From an uncultured Gilliamella sp. (lineage in GTDB: Bacteria > Pseudomonadota > Gammaproteobacteria > Enterobacterales > Orbaceae): a stretch of DNA of 64,000 nt. Below the pieces are notes generated by a model. That model did no database searches and was not told where the DNA came from. It saw only the letters and a list, made by a program, of their open reading frames with translations. The position numbers were made by a program, and so were the translations under genes. The stretch spans positions 186,001-250,000 of the forward strand of contig CALYPG010000001.1 of assembly GCA_945271295.1 (NCBI GenBank), given 5' to 3'. Below, piece by piece: positions 1 to 10,559 of this stretch. The stretch's first letter is position 1. Each line of letters begins with the position of its first letter.

Positions 1-523
1 TGGTCGAAATGGCCAAAATATTCGTTTAGCTTCGCAGCTAACGGGTTGGACATTAAATGTCATGAGTACTGAGGATTTGCAAGAAAAGCATCATGCAGAA
101 TCCTTTGCGGCAATTACTAATCTAATGAAACATTTAGATATTGATGAAGGGCTTGCTCAACTATTAGTTGAAGAAGGCTTTACATCATTAGAAGAACTTG
201 CTTATGTACCTGTTGATGAGCTACTTGAAATTGAAGATCTTGATGAAGAGTTGGTTGAAGCATTAAGGAATCGAGCCAAAGATGCATTAACCACTCTAGC
301 ACTTGCACATAGCGGTGATAAGAGACCAGCACAAGATCTATTGGATTTATCAGGTATGACACAAGAATTAGCTTATCAATTAGCGCAGCATGATGTTATT
401 ACCTTGGAAGATTTGGCAGAACAAGGTACCGATGATCTAGCAGATATTGAAGGTTTAACAAGTAAACAAGCTGGCGATTTTATTATGGCTGCACGTAATA
501 TTTGTTGGTTTGCAAATGAATAA
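1..523 (+). CDS. nusA: Transcription termination/antitermination factor NusA (C-terminal part, 5' end outside window)
   Basis: The reading frame is open from base 2 and enters with [16 protein letters not shown], the end of the second KH domain of NusA, so the gene starts outside the window. The rest is the two acidic repeats typical of enterobacterial NusA: AR1 ([15 protein letters not shown]) and AR2 ([18 protein letters not shown]), ending in [12 protein letters not shown], very like the E. coli C-terminus. NusA binds RNA polymerase and controls pausing, Rho-dependent termination and boxA-type antitermination; AR2 contacts the alpha-subunit C-terminal domain. An internal ATG at 62 is not the start. 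infB follows after 17 bases, the usual nusA-infB operon order. The identification is firm. Confidence 0.97.
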   Translation, partial: GRNGQNIRLASQLTGWTLNVMSTEDLQEKHHAESFAAITNLMKHLDIDEGLAQLLVEEGFTSLEELAYVPVDELLEIEDLDEELVEALRNRAKDALTTLALAHSGDKRPAQDLLDLSGMTQELAYQLAQHDVITLEDLAEQGTDDLADIEGLTSKQAGDFIMAARNICWFANE

Positions 524-540
524 TTGAGGGATAGTAATAC

Positions 541-3213
541 ATGACCAAAGTATTAATAGAAACACTGGCTCAAGAGATAAATACTCCAGTGCAAACACTT
601 TTGCAACAGTTTGCTGATGCAGGGATAAAAAAGACTGCATCTGATACTGTCAGCCAAAAGGAAAAAGAAGCTTTGCTTGCCCACTTGAATCCTCAGCAAG
701 GCCCAACAAAATTAACGCTACAGCGTAAAACTCACTCAACACTTAATGTGTCTAGTGGTGGTGGTAAAAGCAAAGAAATTAAAGTCGAAGTCCGCAAAAA
801 ACGTACTTTTGTTAAACGCGATCCTGCTGAGCTCATTGCTGAGCAAGAAAAGGAAAAAGCACGTCAAGAAGCTGAGCAAAAAGCTAAACAAGAAGCCGAA
901 CTCAAAGCACGTCAAGATGCAGAAGAAAAGGAAAAATTAGCAGCAGAAAAGGCGAAAAAACGTCAAGAAACTCAAGCTAAGAAACGTGCTCAAGAAGAAA
1001 AGGAAAAACAAGCACAAGTACAAGAACAGCAAGTTGATCCTAAAGTGAAAAAAGCACAAGAGGAAAAAGCGCGTTTAGAAGCGGAAGCACAAGAGATTAA
1101 ACGTAAAGCTGAGGAAGAAAATCGTCGCAAATTAGAAGCCGATGCCAAACGCATGGCTGAAGAAGCACGTAAGCTTGCGGAACAATATAGTGATGTTGAT
1201 GATAATGAACATAGTGATGACGAAGACTATCATGTCACCACTTCTAAATATGCAAGAGCTGCCGAAGATGATACCGATCGCGAGGTGGAAAGTGCCCGCG
1301 GTCGTGGACGCAATGCAAAACAAACCAAGCAGAAAAAGAGTAGTAAATTATCAGAAGGTAAAGCAGAGCGTGAAGAAGCGCGTGCTGCTACCCGTAGTGG
1401 TCATAAAAAGAAAGGTAAGAGTACCTTACAGCAAGGTTTTAATAAACCTGTACAAGCAGTTAACCGCGATGTGGTCATTGGTGAAACCATCACCGTTGCT
1501 GAACTCGCTAACAAAATGGCAGTAAAAGGTTCGGAAGTAATTAAAACCATGATGAAAATGGGCGCAATGGCGACGATTAATCAGGTTATCGATCAAGAAA
1601 CTGCACAATTAGTTGCTGAAGAGATGGGCCATAAAGTAGTACTGCGCCGTGAGAATGAACTTGAAGAATCACTCATGAGCGATCGTGACACTGGGGCTGA
1701 AAAAGTATCGCGTGCGCCGGTGGTTACCATCATGGGGCATGTTGACCATGGTAAAACATCGCTACTAGACTATATTCGTAAAGCTAAAGTTGCTTCCGGT
1801 GAGGCTGGTGGGATTACACAGCACATTGGTGCATATCATGTGAAGACACCAAATGGCAAAATAACATTTTTAGATACACCGGGTCATGCTGCATTTACCT
1901 CAATGCGAGCACGTGGAGCTAAAGCGACCGATATTGTGGTACTCGTTGTTGCCGCTGATGATGGTGTAATGCCACAAACCATTGAAGCAATTCAGCATGC
2001 AAAAGCAGCGAATGTGCCAATTGTAGTGGCGGTAAATAAAATTGACAAACCAGAAGCCGATCCAGAGCGAGTTAAAGGTGAACTCGCTCAGTACGGTGTT
2101 ATGTCCGAAGATTGGGGCGGTGACACCCAGTTTGTGCATGTTTCAGCTAAAACGGGTACTGGTATTGATCAGTTACTTGAAGCAATTTTGTTACAAGCTG
2201 AAGTGCTTGAACTAACCGCCTATGAATCAGGCATGGCTAGTGGTGTGGTTATTGAATCTTTCTTAGACAAAGGTCGTGGTTCGGTGGCTACCGTATTAGT
2301 TCAGTCTGGTACTTTACATAAAGGTGATATTGTTCTGTGTGGTTTTGAATATGGACGTATCCGTGCGATGCGCAATGAACTTGGTAAAGAAGTAACAGAA
2401 GCTGGTCCATCTATTCCGGTTGAGATTCTTGGTTTATCAGGCGTACCATCAGCAGGTGATGAAGCGACAGTAGTACGTGATGAGAAAAAAGCCCGTGAAG
2501 TGGCGCTTTATCGTCAAGGTAAATTCCGTGATGTTAAATTAGCACGTCAGCAAAAAGCTAAGTTAGAAAACATGTTTACTAACATGACTGAAGGTGATGT
2601 ATCTGAACTTAATATTGTATTAAAAGCAGATGTTCAAGGTTCAGTCGAAGCTATTTGTGATTCATTACTTAAACTATCAACTGACGAAGTTAAAGTTAAG
2701 ATTATTGGATCTGGTGTTGGTGGTATTACCGAAACGGATGCTTCATTAGCCGCAGCTTCAAATGCCATTATTTTAGGTTTCAACGTGCGCGCGGATGCAT
2801 CAGCACGCAAAGTCATTGAATCGGAAAATTTAGACTTACGTTATTATTCAGTTATTTATGACTTAATTGATGAAGTCAAACAAGCTATGAGCGGTATGCT
2901 GGCACCAGAGTACAAACAAGAAATCATTGGTCTTGCTGAAGTACGTGATGTGTTTAAATCACCAAAATTTGGTGCCATTGCTGGTTGTATGGTTGTTGAA
3001 GGCATGGTCAAACGTCATAATCCTATTCGGGTACTTCGTGATAACGTGGTTATTTATGAAGGTGAACTTGAATCATTACGCCGTTTCAAAGATGATGTGA
3101 ACGAAGTACGTAATGGTATGGAGTGTGGTATAGGCGTACGTAACTATAACGATGTTCGTGTTGGTGATTCAATAGAAGTGTTTGAAACTATAGAAATTAA
3201 ACGTACTATTTAA
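541..3213 (+). CDS. infB: Translation initiation factor IF-2
   Basis: 890 residues, the same length as E. coli IF-2. The N-terminus has the IF2-N fold (about residues 1-55), followed by a long charged Lys/Glu/Arg coiled region (about 80-300), a second IF2-N domain, then the GTPase domain from about residue 390 with G1 GHVDHGKT (near 399), DTPGH (near 445) and NKID (near 499), and the C-terminal beta-barrel domains that bind initiator tRNA. It delivers fMet-tRNA to the 30S subunit and promotes subunit joining. It follows nusA closely and precedes rbfA, as in other gammaproteobacteria. No oddities seen. Confidence 0.98.
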   Translation: MTKVLIETLAQEINTPVQTLLQQFADAGIKKTASDTVSQKEKEALLAHLNPQQGPTKLTLQRKTHSTLNVSSGGGKSKEIKVEVRKKRTFVKRDPAELIAEQEKEKARQEAEQKAKQEAELKARQDAEEKEKLAAEKAKKRQETQAKKRAQEEKEKQAQVQEQQVDPKVKKAQEEKARLEAEAQEIKRKAEEENRRKLEADAKRMAEEARKLAEQYSDVDDNEHSDDEDYHVTTSKYARAAEDDTDREVESARGRGRNAKQTKQKKSSKLSEGKAEREEARAATRSGHKKKGKSTLQQGFNKPVQAVNRDVVIGETITVAELANKMAVKGSEVIKTMMKMGAMATINQVIDQETAQLVAEEMGHKVVLRRENELEESLMSDRDTGAEKVSRAPVVTIMGHVDHGKTSLLDYIRKAKVASGEAGGITQHIGAYHVKTPNGKITFLDTPGHAAFTSMRARGAKATDIVVLVVAADDGVMPQTIEAIQHAKAANVPIVVAVNKIDKPEADPERVKGELAQYGVMSEDWGGDTQFVHVSAKTGTGIDQLLEAILLQAEVLELTAYESGMASGVVIESFLDKGRGSVATVLVQSGTLHKGDIVLCGFEYGRIRAMRNELGKEVTEAGPSIPVEILGLSGVPSAGDEATVVRDEKKAREVALYRQGKFRDVKLARQQKAKLENMFTNMTEGDVSELNIVLKADVQGSVEAICDSLLKLSTDEVKVKIIGSGVGGITETDASLAAASNAIILGFNVRADASARKVIESENLDLRYYSVIYDLIDEVKQAMSGMLAPEYKQEIIGLAEVRDVFKSPKFGAIAGCMVVEGMVKRHNPIRVLRDNVVIYEGELESLRRFKDDVNEVRNGMECGIGVRNYNDVRVGDSIEVFETIEIKRTI

Positions 3214-3231
3214 TTACTGTGTCGTTATGTT

Positions 3232-3257
3232 ATAAGCAAGGTGCAAGCCTTGCTTAT
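3232..3257 (+). terminator. Hairpin between infB and rbfA (attenuator-like)
   Basis: Perfect 10-bp inverted repeat ATAAGCAAGG / CCTTGCTTAT with a 6-base loop, just after the infB stop and followed by TCATTTT. The U tract is poor, so it may act as an mRNA-processing or partial-attenuation hairpin rather than a full terminator inside the operon. Confidence 0.4.
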
Positions 3258-3277
3258 TCATTTTAAGGAAAATAGAT

Positions 3278-3655
3278 ATGGCAAAAGCATTTAATCGTTC
3301 ATCCCGAGTCGGACATGAATTACAAAAAGAAATTGCGATAATCTTACAACGTGAAATTAAAGATCCTCGCTTAGGTATGGTCACGGTTTCTGGGGTAGAT
3401 ATTTCACGTGATCTTGCATATGCAAAAGTATTTGTAACTTTCTTAAATGATGAAGATCCTGAAATTGTTGAGCAAGGTTTACAGGTACTCAATGATGCCA
3501 AAGGCTATATTCGGACTTTAATTGGTAAGGCGATGCGACTGCGCATTATTCCAGAAATAAAATTCTTTTATGATGAGTCACTGGTCAAAGGTATGCAAAT
3601 GTCAACTCTGGTATCTGATGTCATTAAACACGATAATGAGCGACATAAAGACTAA
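3278..3655 (+). CDS. rbfA: 30S ribosome-binding factor RbfA
   Basis: 125 residues, typical for RbfA. The N-terminus [20 protein letters not shown] and the conserved segments [19 protein letters not shown] and AKVFVTF are diagnostic of this single KH-like domain family. It binds immature 30S subunits near the 5' end of 16S rRNA and assists late maturation, especially in the cold. AAGGA lies at a normal distance upstream of the ATG. The infB-rbfA-truB order is conserved. Confidence 0.96.
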   Translation: MAKAFNRSSRVGHELQKEIAIILQREIKDPRLGMVTVSGVDISRDLAYAKVFVTFLNDEDPEIVEQGLQVLNDAKGYIRTLIGKAMRLRIIPEIKFFYDESLVKGMQMSTLVSDVIKHDNERHKD

Positions 3656-3730
3656 TATTAACTAAGCAGATCGGAATTTTTTGTAAAGAAGTTTCAGGAA
3701 TGCTATACGTTTGAGTATAAATTAAATATT

Positions 3731-4633
3731 ATGAATATAAAGAAAACACGCCGTGATCTTCACGGCGTTTTGTTGTTAGACAAACCGCAAGGCATGACAT
3801 CCAATGATGCGCTACAAAAAGTTAAATGGTTATTTAACGCTAAAAAAGCCGGGCACACAGGTGCATTAGATCCACTAGCCACAGGTATGTTGCCTATATG
3901 TTTTGGTGAAGCCACCAAATTTTCACAGTACTTACTGGATTCTGATAAACGTTATCAAGTGATTGCCAAACTAGGTGAACGAACAGATACTTCGGATGCT
4001 GATGGTAAAATAATTTCGACTAAAGACGTAATTATTACTGAGTCAGATATTCAGCAAGCACTCACACATTTTCGTGGTGATATTTTACAAGTGCCAACTA
4101 TGTTTTCAGCGTTAAAATATCAAGGCAAACCCCTTTATGAATATGCTCGCCAAGGTATTGTTATTGAACGTGAAGCCAGACCGATTACAGTCTATGCAAA
4201 TCAATTCTTAGGTTTTAATGCAACAAATAATCACCTAAGTCTAGAGATCCACTGTTCTAAAGGCACTTATATTCGCACCATTATCGATGATTTAGGTGAA
4301 TTGCTCGGTTGTGGTGCACATGTTATTTACCTCAGGCGTTTACAAGTGGCCAATTATCCTATCAAAAACATGCTGACATTAGACGAATTGCAAACCATGT
4401 CTGAACGTGATCATGTATTAATGCCAGTAGATAGTCCTTTACAAGATTATTCAAAAATCACGCTTACACAAGCGCAAGGTAATAATATCTTATTAGGGCG
4501 AACCATTGAGATAGAAACTTTTACGCCAAATGATACTTTAGTGCGAATTTATCAAGGTGAACAATTTATTGGCGCAGGTATTCAATTTGGTCATCAATTA
4601 TCACCCAAACGTTTGATTTCAACCATAGCATAA
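3731..4633 (+). CDS. truB: tRNA pseudouridine-55 synthase TruB
   Basis: 300 residues. The TruB motif [15 protein letters not shown] contains the catalytic aspartate (D47), and [16 protein letters not shown] near residue 15 is the family's conserved N-terminal motif. The C-terminal part contains the PUA-like region. It isomerises U55 in the T-loop of tRNAs. In E. coli rpsO and pnp follow truB; here a LacI-type regulator on the opposite strand follows, so the operon ends here. Confidence 0.96.
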   Translation: MNIKKTRRDLHGVLLLDKPQGMTSNDALQKVKWLFNAKKAGHTGALDPLATGMLPICFGEATKFSQYLLDSDKRYQVIAKLGERTDTSDADGKIISTKDVIITESDIQQALTHFRGDILQVPTMFSALKYQGKPLYEYARQGIVIEREARPITVYANQFLGFNATNNHLSLEIHCSKGTYIRTIIDDLGELLGCGAHVIYLRRLQVANYPIKNMLTLDELQTMSERDHVLMPVDSPLQDYSKITLTQAQGNNILLGRTIEIETFTPNDTLVRIYQGEQFIGAGIQFGHQLSPKRLISTIA

Positions 4634-4728
4634 TGTCCATTTATTGTAGATAAATGATTGAGTTAACCACAAATGTTAATTTTTACTGTCGTGGCAAAAA
4701 GTTGTCATGACAGGAGTCTAATAGATGA

Positions 4729-5772
4729 TCAAGCATTCACAAATATCGGCTCAGTATTAATAAGGTGATATTGTTTAGTTAACATATTGCTATTTTTAAG
4801 GTACTCACAGAGTAAAATCGCGGCTTGTTGCCCCATCTTATATAAAGGCTTATAGATTCTATTTAATCTATCAAGTTCATTATATTGTCGCTGCTTGGTG
4901 TGACTAATATAAGCTAAAGCAAATGCAGAGATTTGACTTTCACGTATTTGATCTAATGCGCCAAGCACTGTTCGGTATGATGATTGGTAATGTTGTTCGC
5001 TGTAATATTTTTCATCCATATAATTTAAACAGATATTATCCGCGCAAATAATTGCTGTTGGTGGTTTATTGCTTTTGAGCAAATTTTTAATTGCTAACCG
5101 TCCATGCTCATAGGTAAAACAATCTTGAATAATGTAGTTAGAATCTAGGGTTAGATTTGCTCTATGTAATGCTTGTTGATAACCTTGCAAAAATTGTGTT
5201 GAACTTATCTTATCGTAGTGGCTTAACAAAATTGCAATTTTAGAATGAGAATGTTCTATTAAATATTTGGTCATTTGATGACCTATCATAAGGTGATCAA
5301 AATAGACACAAGTAAAATCGACATGAAAATGATTCACCAAAATAATAGGTGGCATGGTAAGGGTATATTGACTGAGCTTTTCTAAATAGGGTGCATCGTT
5401 AATTACTATAATACCGTCAAATAAGTTTTGCGTTACATATCTAACTAAATGTTGAATATCATTATTATTTGAATAAGGAAAACGTAAATAAAATAGCTGA
5501 TAATCAGCGTGTTTTAAAACATGTTCTATGCCATAGTTAATTAAGCTATGAGAAATAAGTTGATTATCAATAATTAATATCTTCTTGGTTATCTCAGTTG
5601 TTTGATAATTATCTATATTATGATAGGTATCGATATTTAATTCTTGAATAGCTTGATAAACTTTAGACTGAGTAAGTGCAGAAGTCTGTTGTGGTTTTTT
5701 TAATACTCTTGATACTGAAGCGATAGATAAATTAGCTTGTTTAGCAATTGTTGCTAGAGTGGTTTTTGCCAT
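4729..5772 (-). CDS. LacI-family transcriptional regulator
   Basis: 347 residues from the ATG at 5772; a TTG two codons upstream is an alternative start, and neither has a strong Shine-Dalgarno. The N-terminus is a LacI/GalR helix-turn-helix (TLATIAKQANLSIASVSRVL, about residues 4-23) with a hinge region, then a periplasmic-binding-protein-like effector domain including DGIIVIND near residue 115 and an AIICADN-type segment near 230. Proteins of this family usually bind a sugar or nucleoside and repress a transport or catabolism operon. No sugar operon is adjacent, so the target is unknown. Convergent with truB; the divergent neighbour is the putative effector. Confidence 0.85.
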   Translation of the reverse strand: MAKTTLATIAKQANLSIASVSRVLKKPQQTSALTQSKVYQAIQELNIDTYHNIDNYQTTEITKKILIIDNQLISHSLINYGIEHVLKHADYQLFYLRFPYSNNNDIQHLVRYVTQNLFDGIIVINDAPYLEKLSQYTLTMPPIILVNHFHVDFTCVYFDHLMIGHQMTKYLIEHSHSKIAILLSHYDKISSTQFLQGYQQALHRANLTLDSNYIIQDCFTYEHGRLAIKNLLKSNKPPTAIICADNICLNYMDEKYYSEQHYQSSYRTVLGALDQIRESQISAFALAYISHTKQRQYNELDRLNRIYKPLYKMGQQAAILLCEYLKNSNMLTKQYHLINTEPIFVNA

Positions 5773-5911
5773 AATCAATTAACCAGGTCAACAAATAGAT
5801 GCTTTACTTTAGCGTTAATCATCAAATTTGTAATTTACCTTTATTGATATTTTCGAACTATCTTCCAAAAATATAATCCTCAACAATTAACGATACTACT
5901 AATCGTAAGGT

Positions 5912-5989
5912 GATAAATGGATTAAGTGGGTAAGTCATAACCGTTATACCTTAACTATTGAGGCATTATCGAGTCCAATTTCTATCTTA
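5912..5989 (+). pseudogene. Possible relic of a VgrG N-terminus
   Basis: In a frame different from the following large gene, the DNA encodes NRYTLTIEALSSPISIL and stops at 6005-6007. This resembles the first residues of type VI spike proteins (VgrG), which open with a short beta-strand of the kind RYTLTIEAL. There is no ATG in this frame and the match covers fewer than 20 residues, so this is a weak call. If real, it marks recombination that joined an effector tail to a lost VgrG gene. Confidence 0.2.
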
Positions 5990-8657
5990 TTATCAAGAAG
6001 TTATTAATTATCATAAAGAGTGGTCACTGGACTATTTTATTTATGTTCGTTGGTTATTTGGTAAAGCAGGAATGGTATCGCAATTTAGCTCAACACAACC
6101 AAAACGCTTTAATTCGATTCATTTTTGGCAACGCGAATTTGATTTTAGTACTGACACCATGCAAATCATGCACATATCAGAGGTCACTTCGATTTTACTT
6201 GATTCAACCCATTCTGAAATAAAATTTGAGCAAGACAGTGCCCTATGGGACGAGCTACTTAGTAATCCTGAAAGCATCTATTACATTATTGATTATAACA
6301 ACCCTAAAGGCATCGATCGAGATGAAAAAGTTTATGTTGATTTTACTGGTCAACAATTTTATACCCCAAAGGATTTACTAGAAAAAGCGACTAATTTTGC
6401 AACTGTTTACAATGCCTATCAAAAAGAAAAGGAAGAAGAAAAATTAAAAAATAAGCAAAAAGTACTAAATGAAAATAAAGAAAAAATCGACAGTGAAATT
6501 AAACAAACTAAGCAAAAAATAAAGGAACTTGAAGAAAAAAAACAAAAAATACCTGCAAATGATCCCAAAGCACGCGAAGAGCTAAGACGCGCTAAAAAAG
6601 AGTATGAAAATAAGATTAGACAATTAAACAAAGAACTCGAGTCAATTAATCAAGAATTGTCAAAAATATCAAAAGCAAACCAACATACGACATTATCAGC
6701 TGAAAATAGTAATACTTATCTAAATCGTACGGCATTAAAAAAACAAGCGGTACTAGCTCAGGACAAATTACATTTACCCATCGAATCACATTGGATGCGA
6801 CTCAATGCTTTCGATCAGCTTGCCAAACTTGGCGCGCTGCCGGTTGAAATTCATGTGCAAATTAGACCAGCCAATATCGCTAAAATTCAGTATTTATTAA
6901 CTCAAATGCATCAAAGTTTTTACAACCGGGGGATTAATCATCCGCATGAACTTGAATTTTTGAAAAGTTTTGATATTGAAGAACAAACGAGTAAAACAGG
7001 CACAGTAAAAACTAAACATGCCAAATTTACACTATGTTTTCCTGATAAAGAAAGTAAAGCCATATTTGTGGCATTTATTAACCGTTCTAACGGCATATTA
7101 AGTCCACATAGTTTAAAAAAATTTATGGAGCAAGAATTTAAATCTTACTTCAAATTAATCCATAAACAACAGAAAATTGTTAACGAGCTTAACAAAAAAG
7201 CCAATGAAGTAATAGACACGGGCAGAAAAAAATTAAATAAAGCTGCAGACAAAGTAAAACAAAAAATCGGCAGAATAATACCGAAATTTGAAGAGAAAAT
7301 TACCGATCTTCAAAAAAAATCAGATGACATCATACGTCAAATTGTGAAAGGCAAAATTGAAACTGAGATCAAACTAGGTATAAACTCCGTTAGGGTCAAT
7401 CTTGCGGTCAGTGCAATAACAGGTTACTTTACCTTACTGGATATTTTAGATAACCTCAAAGAGTGGGATAAAGCCAAAGAAGGGGACGGTGAACTAAACC
7501 AAAAAAATCAGTTGGTTAAAGATGTAGTATCACTGGCATTAATAGGTATCGACTTAACCAGCCAATATAAAAATATCAAACTCAATATGCAATTAAATGA
7601 AGCAATCAACGTTAACGCTGATGTGACAAAAATTGAAGCTAAACTGCGTTTAAATGGCTTAATTTCTAAAACTGTTACCAGAGCATTTGCGGCAATTACG
7701 GTACTAGAAGCAATCGGCGAATTAAAAAGTTCGTTTGATATGGTGAATATGGAAGATAAAACTTATTTCATGGCTAGACTTTTTGGAAGTTTAGCTTTGG
7801 GTTTTGGGGCTGTTTTATTATTATGTTCTAATCCATTCACACTTCTTTTTGGTTTTATAGCAATGCTAATAGGCACAATTGCGATTATGTTTAGCAAAAA
7901 ATACGATAACTTTACCCCTATTCAGCATTGGCTAACTCGCTGTTGTTTTGGTAAACAAGATGAATTGGAGTATTTAGGCTATAGCGCCTATCTCGAGGAT
8001 GATTACAGCGCCCACAGTGGTTTTGGTTTAGCCCTCAATGATTATGCCGTTATGACGTATAATATTCAAACCTTTATTCGCTTAAAACCGCTGTATAATC
8101 CATTACGGGCTAAATCACCGCAAGATCAAGCCAATATATTTAACCGGCATGTCTATTTTTATTTAGATATTCCTAATTTTGCTAAAACCAGTCAAAACGA
8201 ATCAGCAATAGCTATGATTCGCTTATTTACTAATGACAGTCGAAGTGTTGACAAGCAACAGGACGCAATAACCAAGAAATATATGGATATAACATGCCGG
8301 GTGACGTCACAACATATTAAAGTAGTAGACATTAAAAACCATACTGGCTTTAACGAGTTTATTTGCACTGATAAAAAAGCCTATTTTGATAAGTATGAAC
8401 GTAAAAAAGAGCCCGGAATTTGGTCACAGGAACCAACAAATGACGAACCTGCTGAATTTACCCTAACCTTGTCAGCCAATCATGATATGAATGATGAACT
8501 AAACCAATCCGAAGATATCATTATAAATGGGCTCATTATTAACAAATGGATCGCCGGAACAATTGGTGCAAATACTTTTAGAAAATATCAAATCATGATC
8601 CAATACCATAACCGTGAAGAAGTGCCATTAATCATAACCAAAACAAATAAACTATAA
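5958..8657 (+). CDS. Large coiled-coil/membrane protein, putative type VI secretion effector (possibly 5'-truncated)
   Basis: 899 residues if the TTG at 5958 is used. There is no convincing ribosome-binding site, and an in-frame stop lies two codons upstream (5952-5954), so the N-terminus may be lost. Residues about 150-220 are a Lys/Glu-rich coiled coil. Residues about 395-470 are amphipathic and helical. A glycine-rich hydrophobic stretch of two membrane segments (about 607-650, from MARLFGSLALGFGAVLLL) is followed by a WLTRCCFGK motif and a beta-rich tail. From memory, this plan resembles VasX/BTH_I2691-type membrane-disrupting T6SS effectors. The two genes after it, 22 bases downstream, look like immunity proteins. 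No T6SS structural genes are in the window. Function is inferred. Confidence 0.5.
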   Translation: MRHYRVQFLSYYQEVINYHKEWSLDYFIYVRWLFGKAGMVSQFSSTQPKRFNSIHFWQREFDFSTDTMQIMHISEVTSILLDSTHSEIKFEQDSALWDELLSNPESIYYIIDYNNPKGIDRDEKVYVDFTGQQFYTPKDLLEKATNFATVYNAYQKEKEEEKLKNKQKVLNENKEKIDSEIKQTKQKIKELEEKKQKIPANDPKAREELRRAKKEYENKIRQLNKELESINQELSKISKANQHTTLSAENSNTYLNRTALKKQAVLAQDKLHLPIESHWMRLNAFDQLAKLGALPVEIHVQIRPANIAKIQYLLTQMHQSFYNRGINHPHELEFLKSFDIEEQTSKTGTVKTKHAKFTLCFPDKESKAIFVAFINRSNGILSPHSLKKFMEQEFKSYFKLIHKQQKIVNELNKKANEVIDTGRKKLNKAADKVKQKIGRIIPKFEEKITDLQKKSDDIIRQIVKGKIETEIKLGINSVRVNLAVSAITGYFTLLDILDNLKEWDKAKEGDGELNQKNQLVKDVVSLALIGIDLTSQYKNIKLNMQLNEAINVNADVTKIEAKLRLNGLISKTVTRAFAAITVLEAIGELKSSFDMVNMEDKTYFMARLFGSLALGFGAVLLLCSNPFTLLFGFIAMLIGTIAIMFSKKYDNFTPIQHWLTRCCFGKQDELEYLGYSAYLEDDYSAHSGFGLALNDYAVMTYNIQTFIRLKPLYNPLRAKSPQDQANIFNRHVYFYLDIPNFAKTSQNESAIAMIRLFTNDSRSVDKQQDAITKKYMDITCRVTSQHIKVVDIKNHTGFNEFICTDKKAYFDKYERKKEPGIWSQEPTNDEPAEFTLTLSANHDMNDELNQSEDIIINGLIINKWIAGTIGANTFRKYQIMIQYHNREEVPLIITKTNKL

Positions 8658-8679
8658 TTAAATATAAGGGGGAATAACC

Positions 8680-9510
8680 ATGCCATCACAATATCGTCCA
8701 CAAATCTTTGGTTGGATAGGTGATTTAGATAAAGGTACCAAATATATAACTGGTGCCGATGATCGCTTGCTATATGCTAATGATAACTATTGTGCTTTTA
8801 TCCGCAAGACAAAATCAGATCAGATTTTTTATTTATGTATTAGTTTGAGTCTATCAATTTCATTAATTTTTATAATACCTCTAGTAATATATTTGCTAAC
8901 ATGGCTACCATTGAAATCTATTGATTCTATAGTTCCGTTTATTCTTCTGTTGATAGTCATAATTTGTTTTATTCTTGCTTTATATTTAATGATACCAGAA
9001 TGCTATCAAAACTTGTTTACACGCCGTGGTAGTCCGATTATTTTTAATCGTAAAACTGGTAAAGTGTATGTGAATGAAAGCTATTTTTTTAATTTTAAAT
9101 CATTACGCAATCCGCTGACCTTTTTCCATCCGAATAAAAAGCGCATTAAAGAGTATGATTGGGCACATTTGCAAGGGGTGGCAATACATAACTTTTCACC
9201 ATATTCCCTCGTTAGCATTATTTTAATGGTGTGCAAGCCCCATAGCCATAAAACCATTGACCATATAATGTTAGATCCGGCACGCAATGGCATCGGTAGT
9301 TATCTGGTCTGGGGTTGGGTGAATAATTTTATGTGTGCCAATGATTTGATTAGTTTAAATGACGGCATCTATAAATGGGAGCAAGAAACGCAGTTTAAAA
9401 AAGACATCATCAAAGGTCAAGGCTGGCCAGACTGGATGGTTGAAGCGTTTAACGCCACATCGCAAAAAGAGTTAGCTGACATTAAGCAGAAATATAATGT
9501 TAAGTCGTAA
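8680..9510 (+). CDS. Membrane protein, putative immunity protein (DUF6708-like), copy 1
   Basis: 276 residues. Two strong membrane helices at about residues 50-75 and 85-108, then a soluble domain with IIFNRKTGKVYVNESYF and a WDWAHLQG-like strand (YDWAHLQGVAIHNF). From memory the FNRKTGKVY motif is typical of DUF6708 proteins found beside T6SS effectors, but this was not searched. A strong ribosome-binding site (AAGGGGGAA) lies upstream, 22 bases after the putative effector, so the two are probably co-transcribed. An inner-membrane immunity protein would suit a membrane-attacking toxin. Function is inferred from context. Confidence 0.6.
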   Translation: MPSQYRPQIFGWIGDLDKGTKYITGADDRLLYANDNYCAFIRKTKSDQIFYLCISLSLSISLIFIIPLVIYLLTWLPLKSIDSIVPFILLLIVIICFILALYLMIPECYQNLFTRRGSPIIFNRKTGKVYVNESYFFNFKSLRNPLTFFHPNKKRIKEYDWAHLQGVAIHNFSPYSLVSIILMVCKPHSHKTIDHIMLDPARNGIGSYLVWGWVNNFMCANDLISLNDGIYKWEQETQFKKDIIKGQGWPDWMVEAFNATSQKELADIKQKYNVKS

Positions 9511-9551
9511 TGAGCAAGCTTGGATATTAAGTAAAATAATAAGGAATAACC

Positions 9552-10382
9552 ATGCCTTCACAATATCGTCCACAGATTCTAGGTTGGATAGGTGATTTAG
9601 ATAAAGGCACCAAATATATAACTGGTGCCGATGATCGCTTGCTATATGCTAATGATAACTATTGTGCTTTTATCCGCAAGACAAAATCAGATCAGATTTT
9701 TTATTTATGTATTAGTTTGAGTCTATCAATTTCATTAATTTTTATAATACCTCTAGTAATATATTTGCTAACATGGCTACCATTGAAATCTATTGATTCT
9801 ATAGTTCCGTTTATTCTTCTGTTGATAGTCATAATTTGTTTTATTCTTGCTTTATATTTAATGATACCAGAATGCTATCAAAACTTGTTTACACGCCGTG
9901 GTAGTCCGATTATTTTTAATCGTAAAACTGGTAAAGTGTATGTGAATGAAAGCTATTTTTTTAATTTTAAATCATTACGCAATCCGCTGACCTTTTTCCA
10001 TCCGAATAAAAAGCGCATTAAAGAGTATGATTGGGCACATTTGCAAGGGGTGGCAATACATAACTTTTCACCATATTCCCTCGTTAGCATTATTTTAATG
10101 GTGTGCAAGCCCCATAGCCATAAAACCATTGACCATATAATGTTAGATCCGGCACGCAATGGCATCGGTAGTTATCTGGTCTGGGGTTGGGTGAATAATT
10201 TTATGTGTGCCAATGATTTGATTAGTTTAAATGACGGCATCTATAAATGGGAGCAAGAAACGCAGTTTAAAAAAGACATCATCAAAGGTCAAGGCTGGCC
10301 AGACTGGATGGTTGAAGCGTTTAACGCCACATCGCAAAAAGAGTTAGCTGACATTAAACATAAATATAATGTTAAGCCGTAA
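9552..10382 (+). CDS. Membrane protein, putative immunity protein (DUF6708-like), copy 2
   Basis: 276 residues and nearly identical to the preceding gene. The only amino-acid changes seen are Phe to Leu at residue 10, Gln to His near residue 271, and Ser to Pro at the last residue. It has its own ribosome-binding site (AAGGAATAACC) and lies 41 bases after copy 1. Membrane segments and soluble domain are as in copy 1. Such close tandem copies suggest dosage or very recent diversification. The role as immunity protein is inferred. Confidence 0.6.
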   Translation: MPSQYRPQILGWIGDLDKGTKYITGADDRLLYANDNYCAFIRKTKSDQIFYLCISLSLSISLIFIIPLVIYLLTWLPLKSIDSIVPFILLLIVIICFILALYLMIPECYQNLFTRRGSPIIFNRKTGKVYVNESYFFNFKSLRNPLTFFHPNKKRIKEYDWAHLQGVAIHNFSPYSLVSIILMVCKPHSHKTIDHIMLDPARNGIGSYLVWGWVNNFMCANDLISLNDGIYKWEQETQFKKDIIKGQGWPDWMVEAFNATSQKELADIKHKYNVKP

Positions 10383-10559
10383 TAAGCAAACTTGGATATT
10401 AAGTAAAAACGATTTTAAAAGCAATTGTGATAGAGTGTAACAACGTTATCCACGCTAACCAAATGAGATAAAGCAGAGATTATTATGCTTTTTTCTATTA
10501 ATCACATTTAATATAATTAGTTAATTTATAATAATATATCAAAGAGTAAATAATTAAAT

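Larger units (their letters stand above)
8671..10408 (+). repeat. Tandem duplication of an approximately 866-bp unit
   Basis: Units 8671-9536 and 9543-10408 are offset by exactly 872 bases and almost identical. Visible differences cluster near the ends: the first about 50 bases of the gene, its last few codons, and the 3' flank. Each unit carries one complete gene with its ribosome-binding site GGAATAACC. The central part appears identical, which points to recent duplication or ongoing gene conversion. Confidence 0.95.

Noticed and set aside
740-1530. Lysine-rich frames overlapping infB
   Set aside because: Shadows of the repetitive Lys/Glu coding region of infB in other frames.
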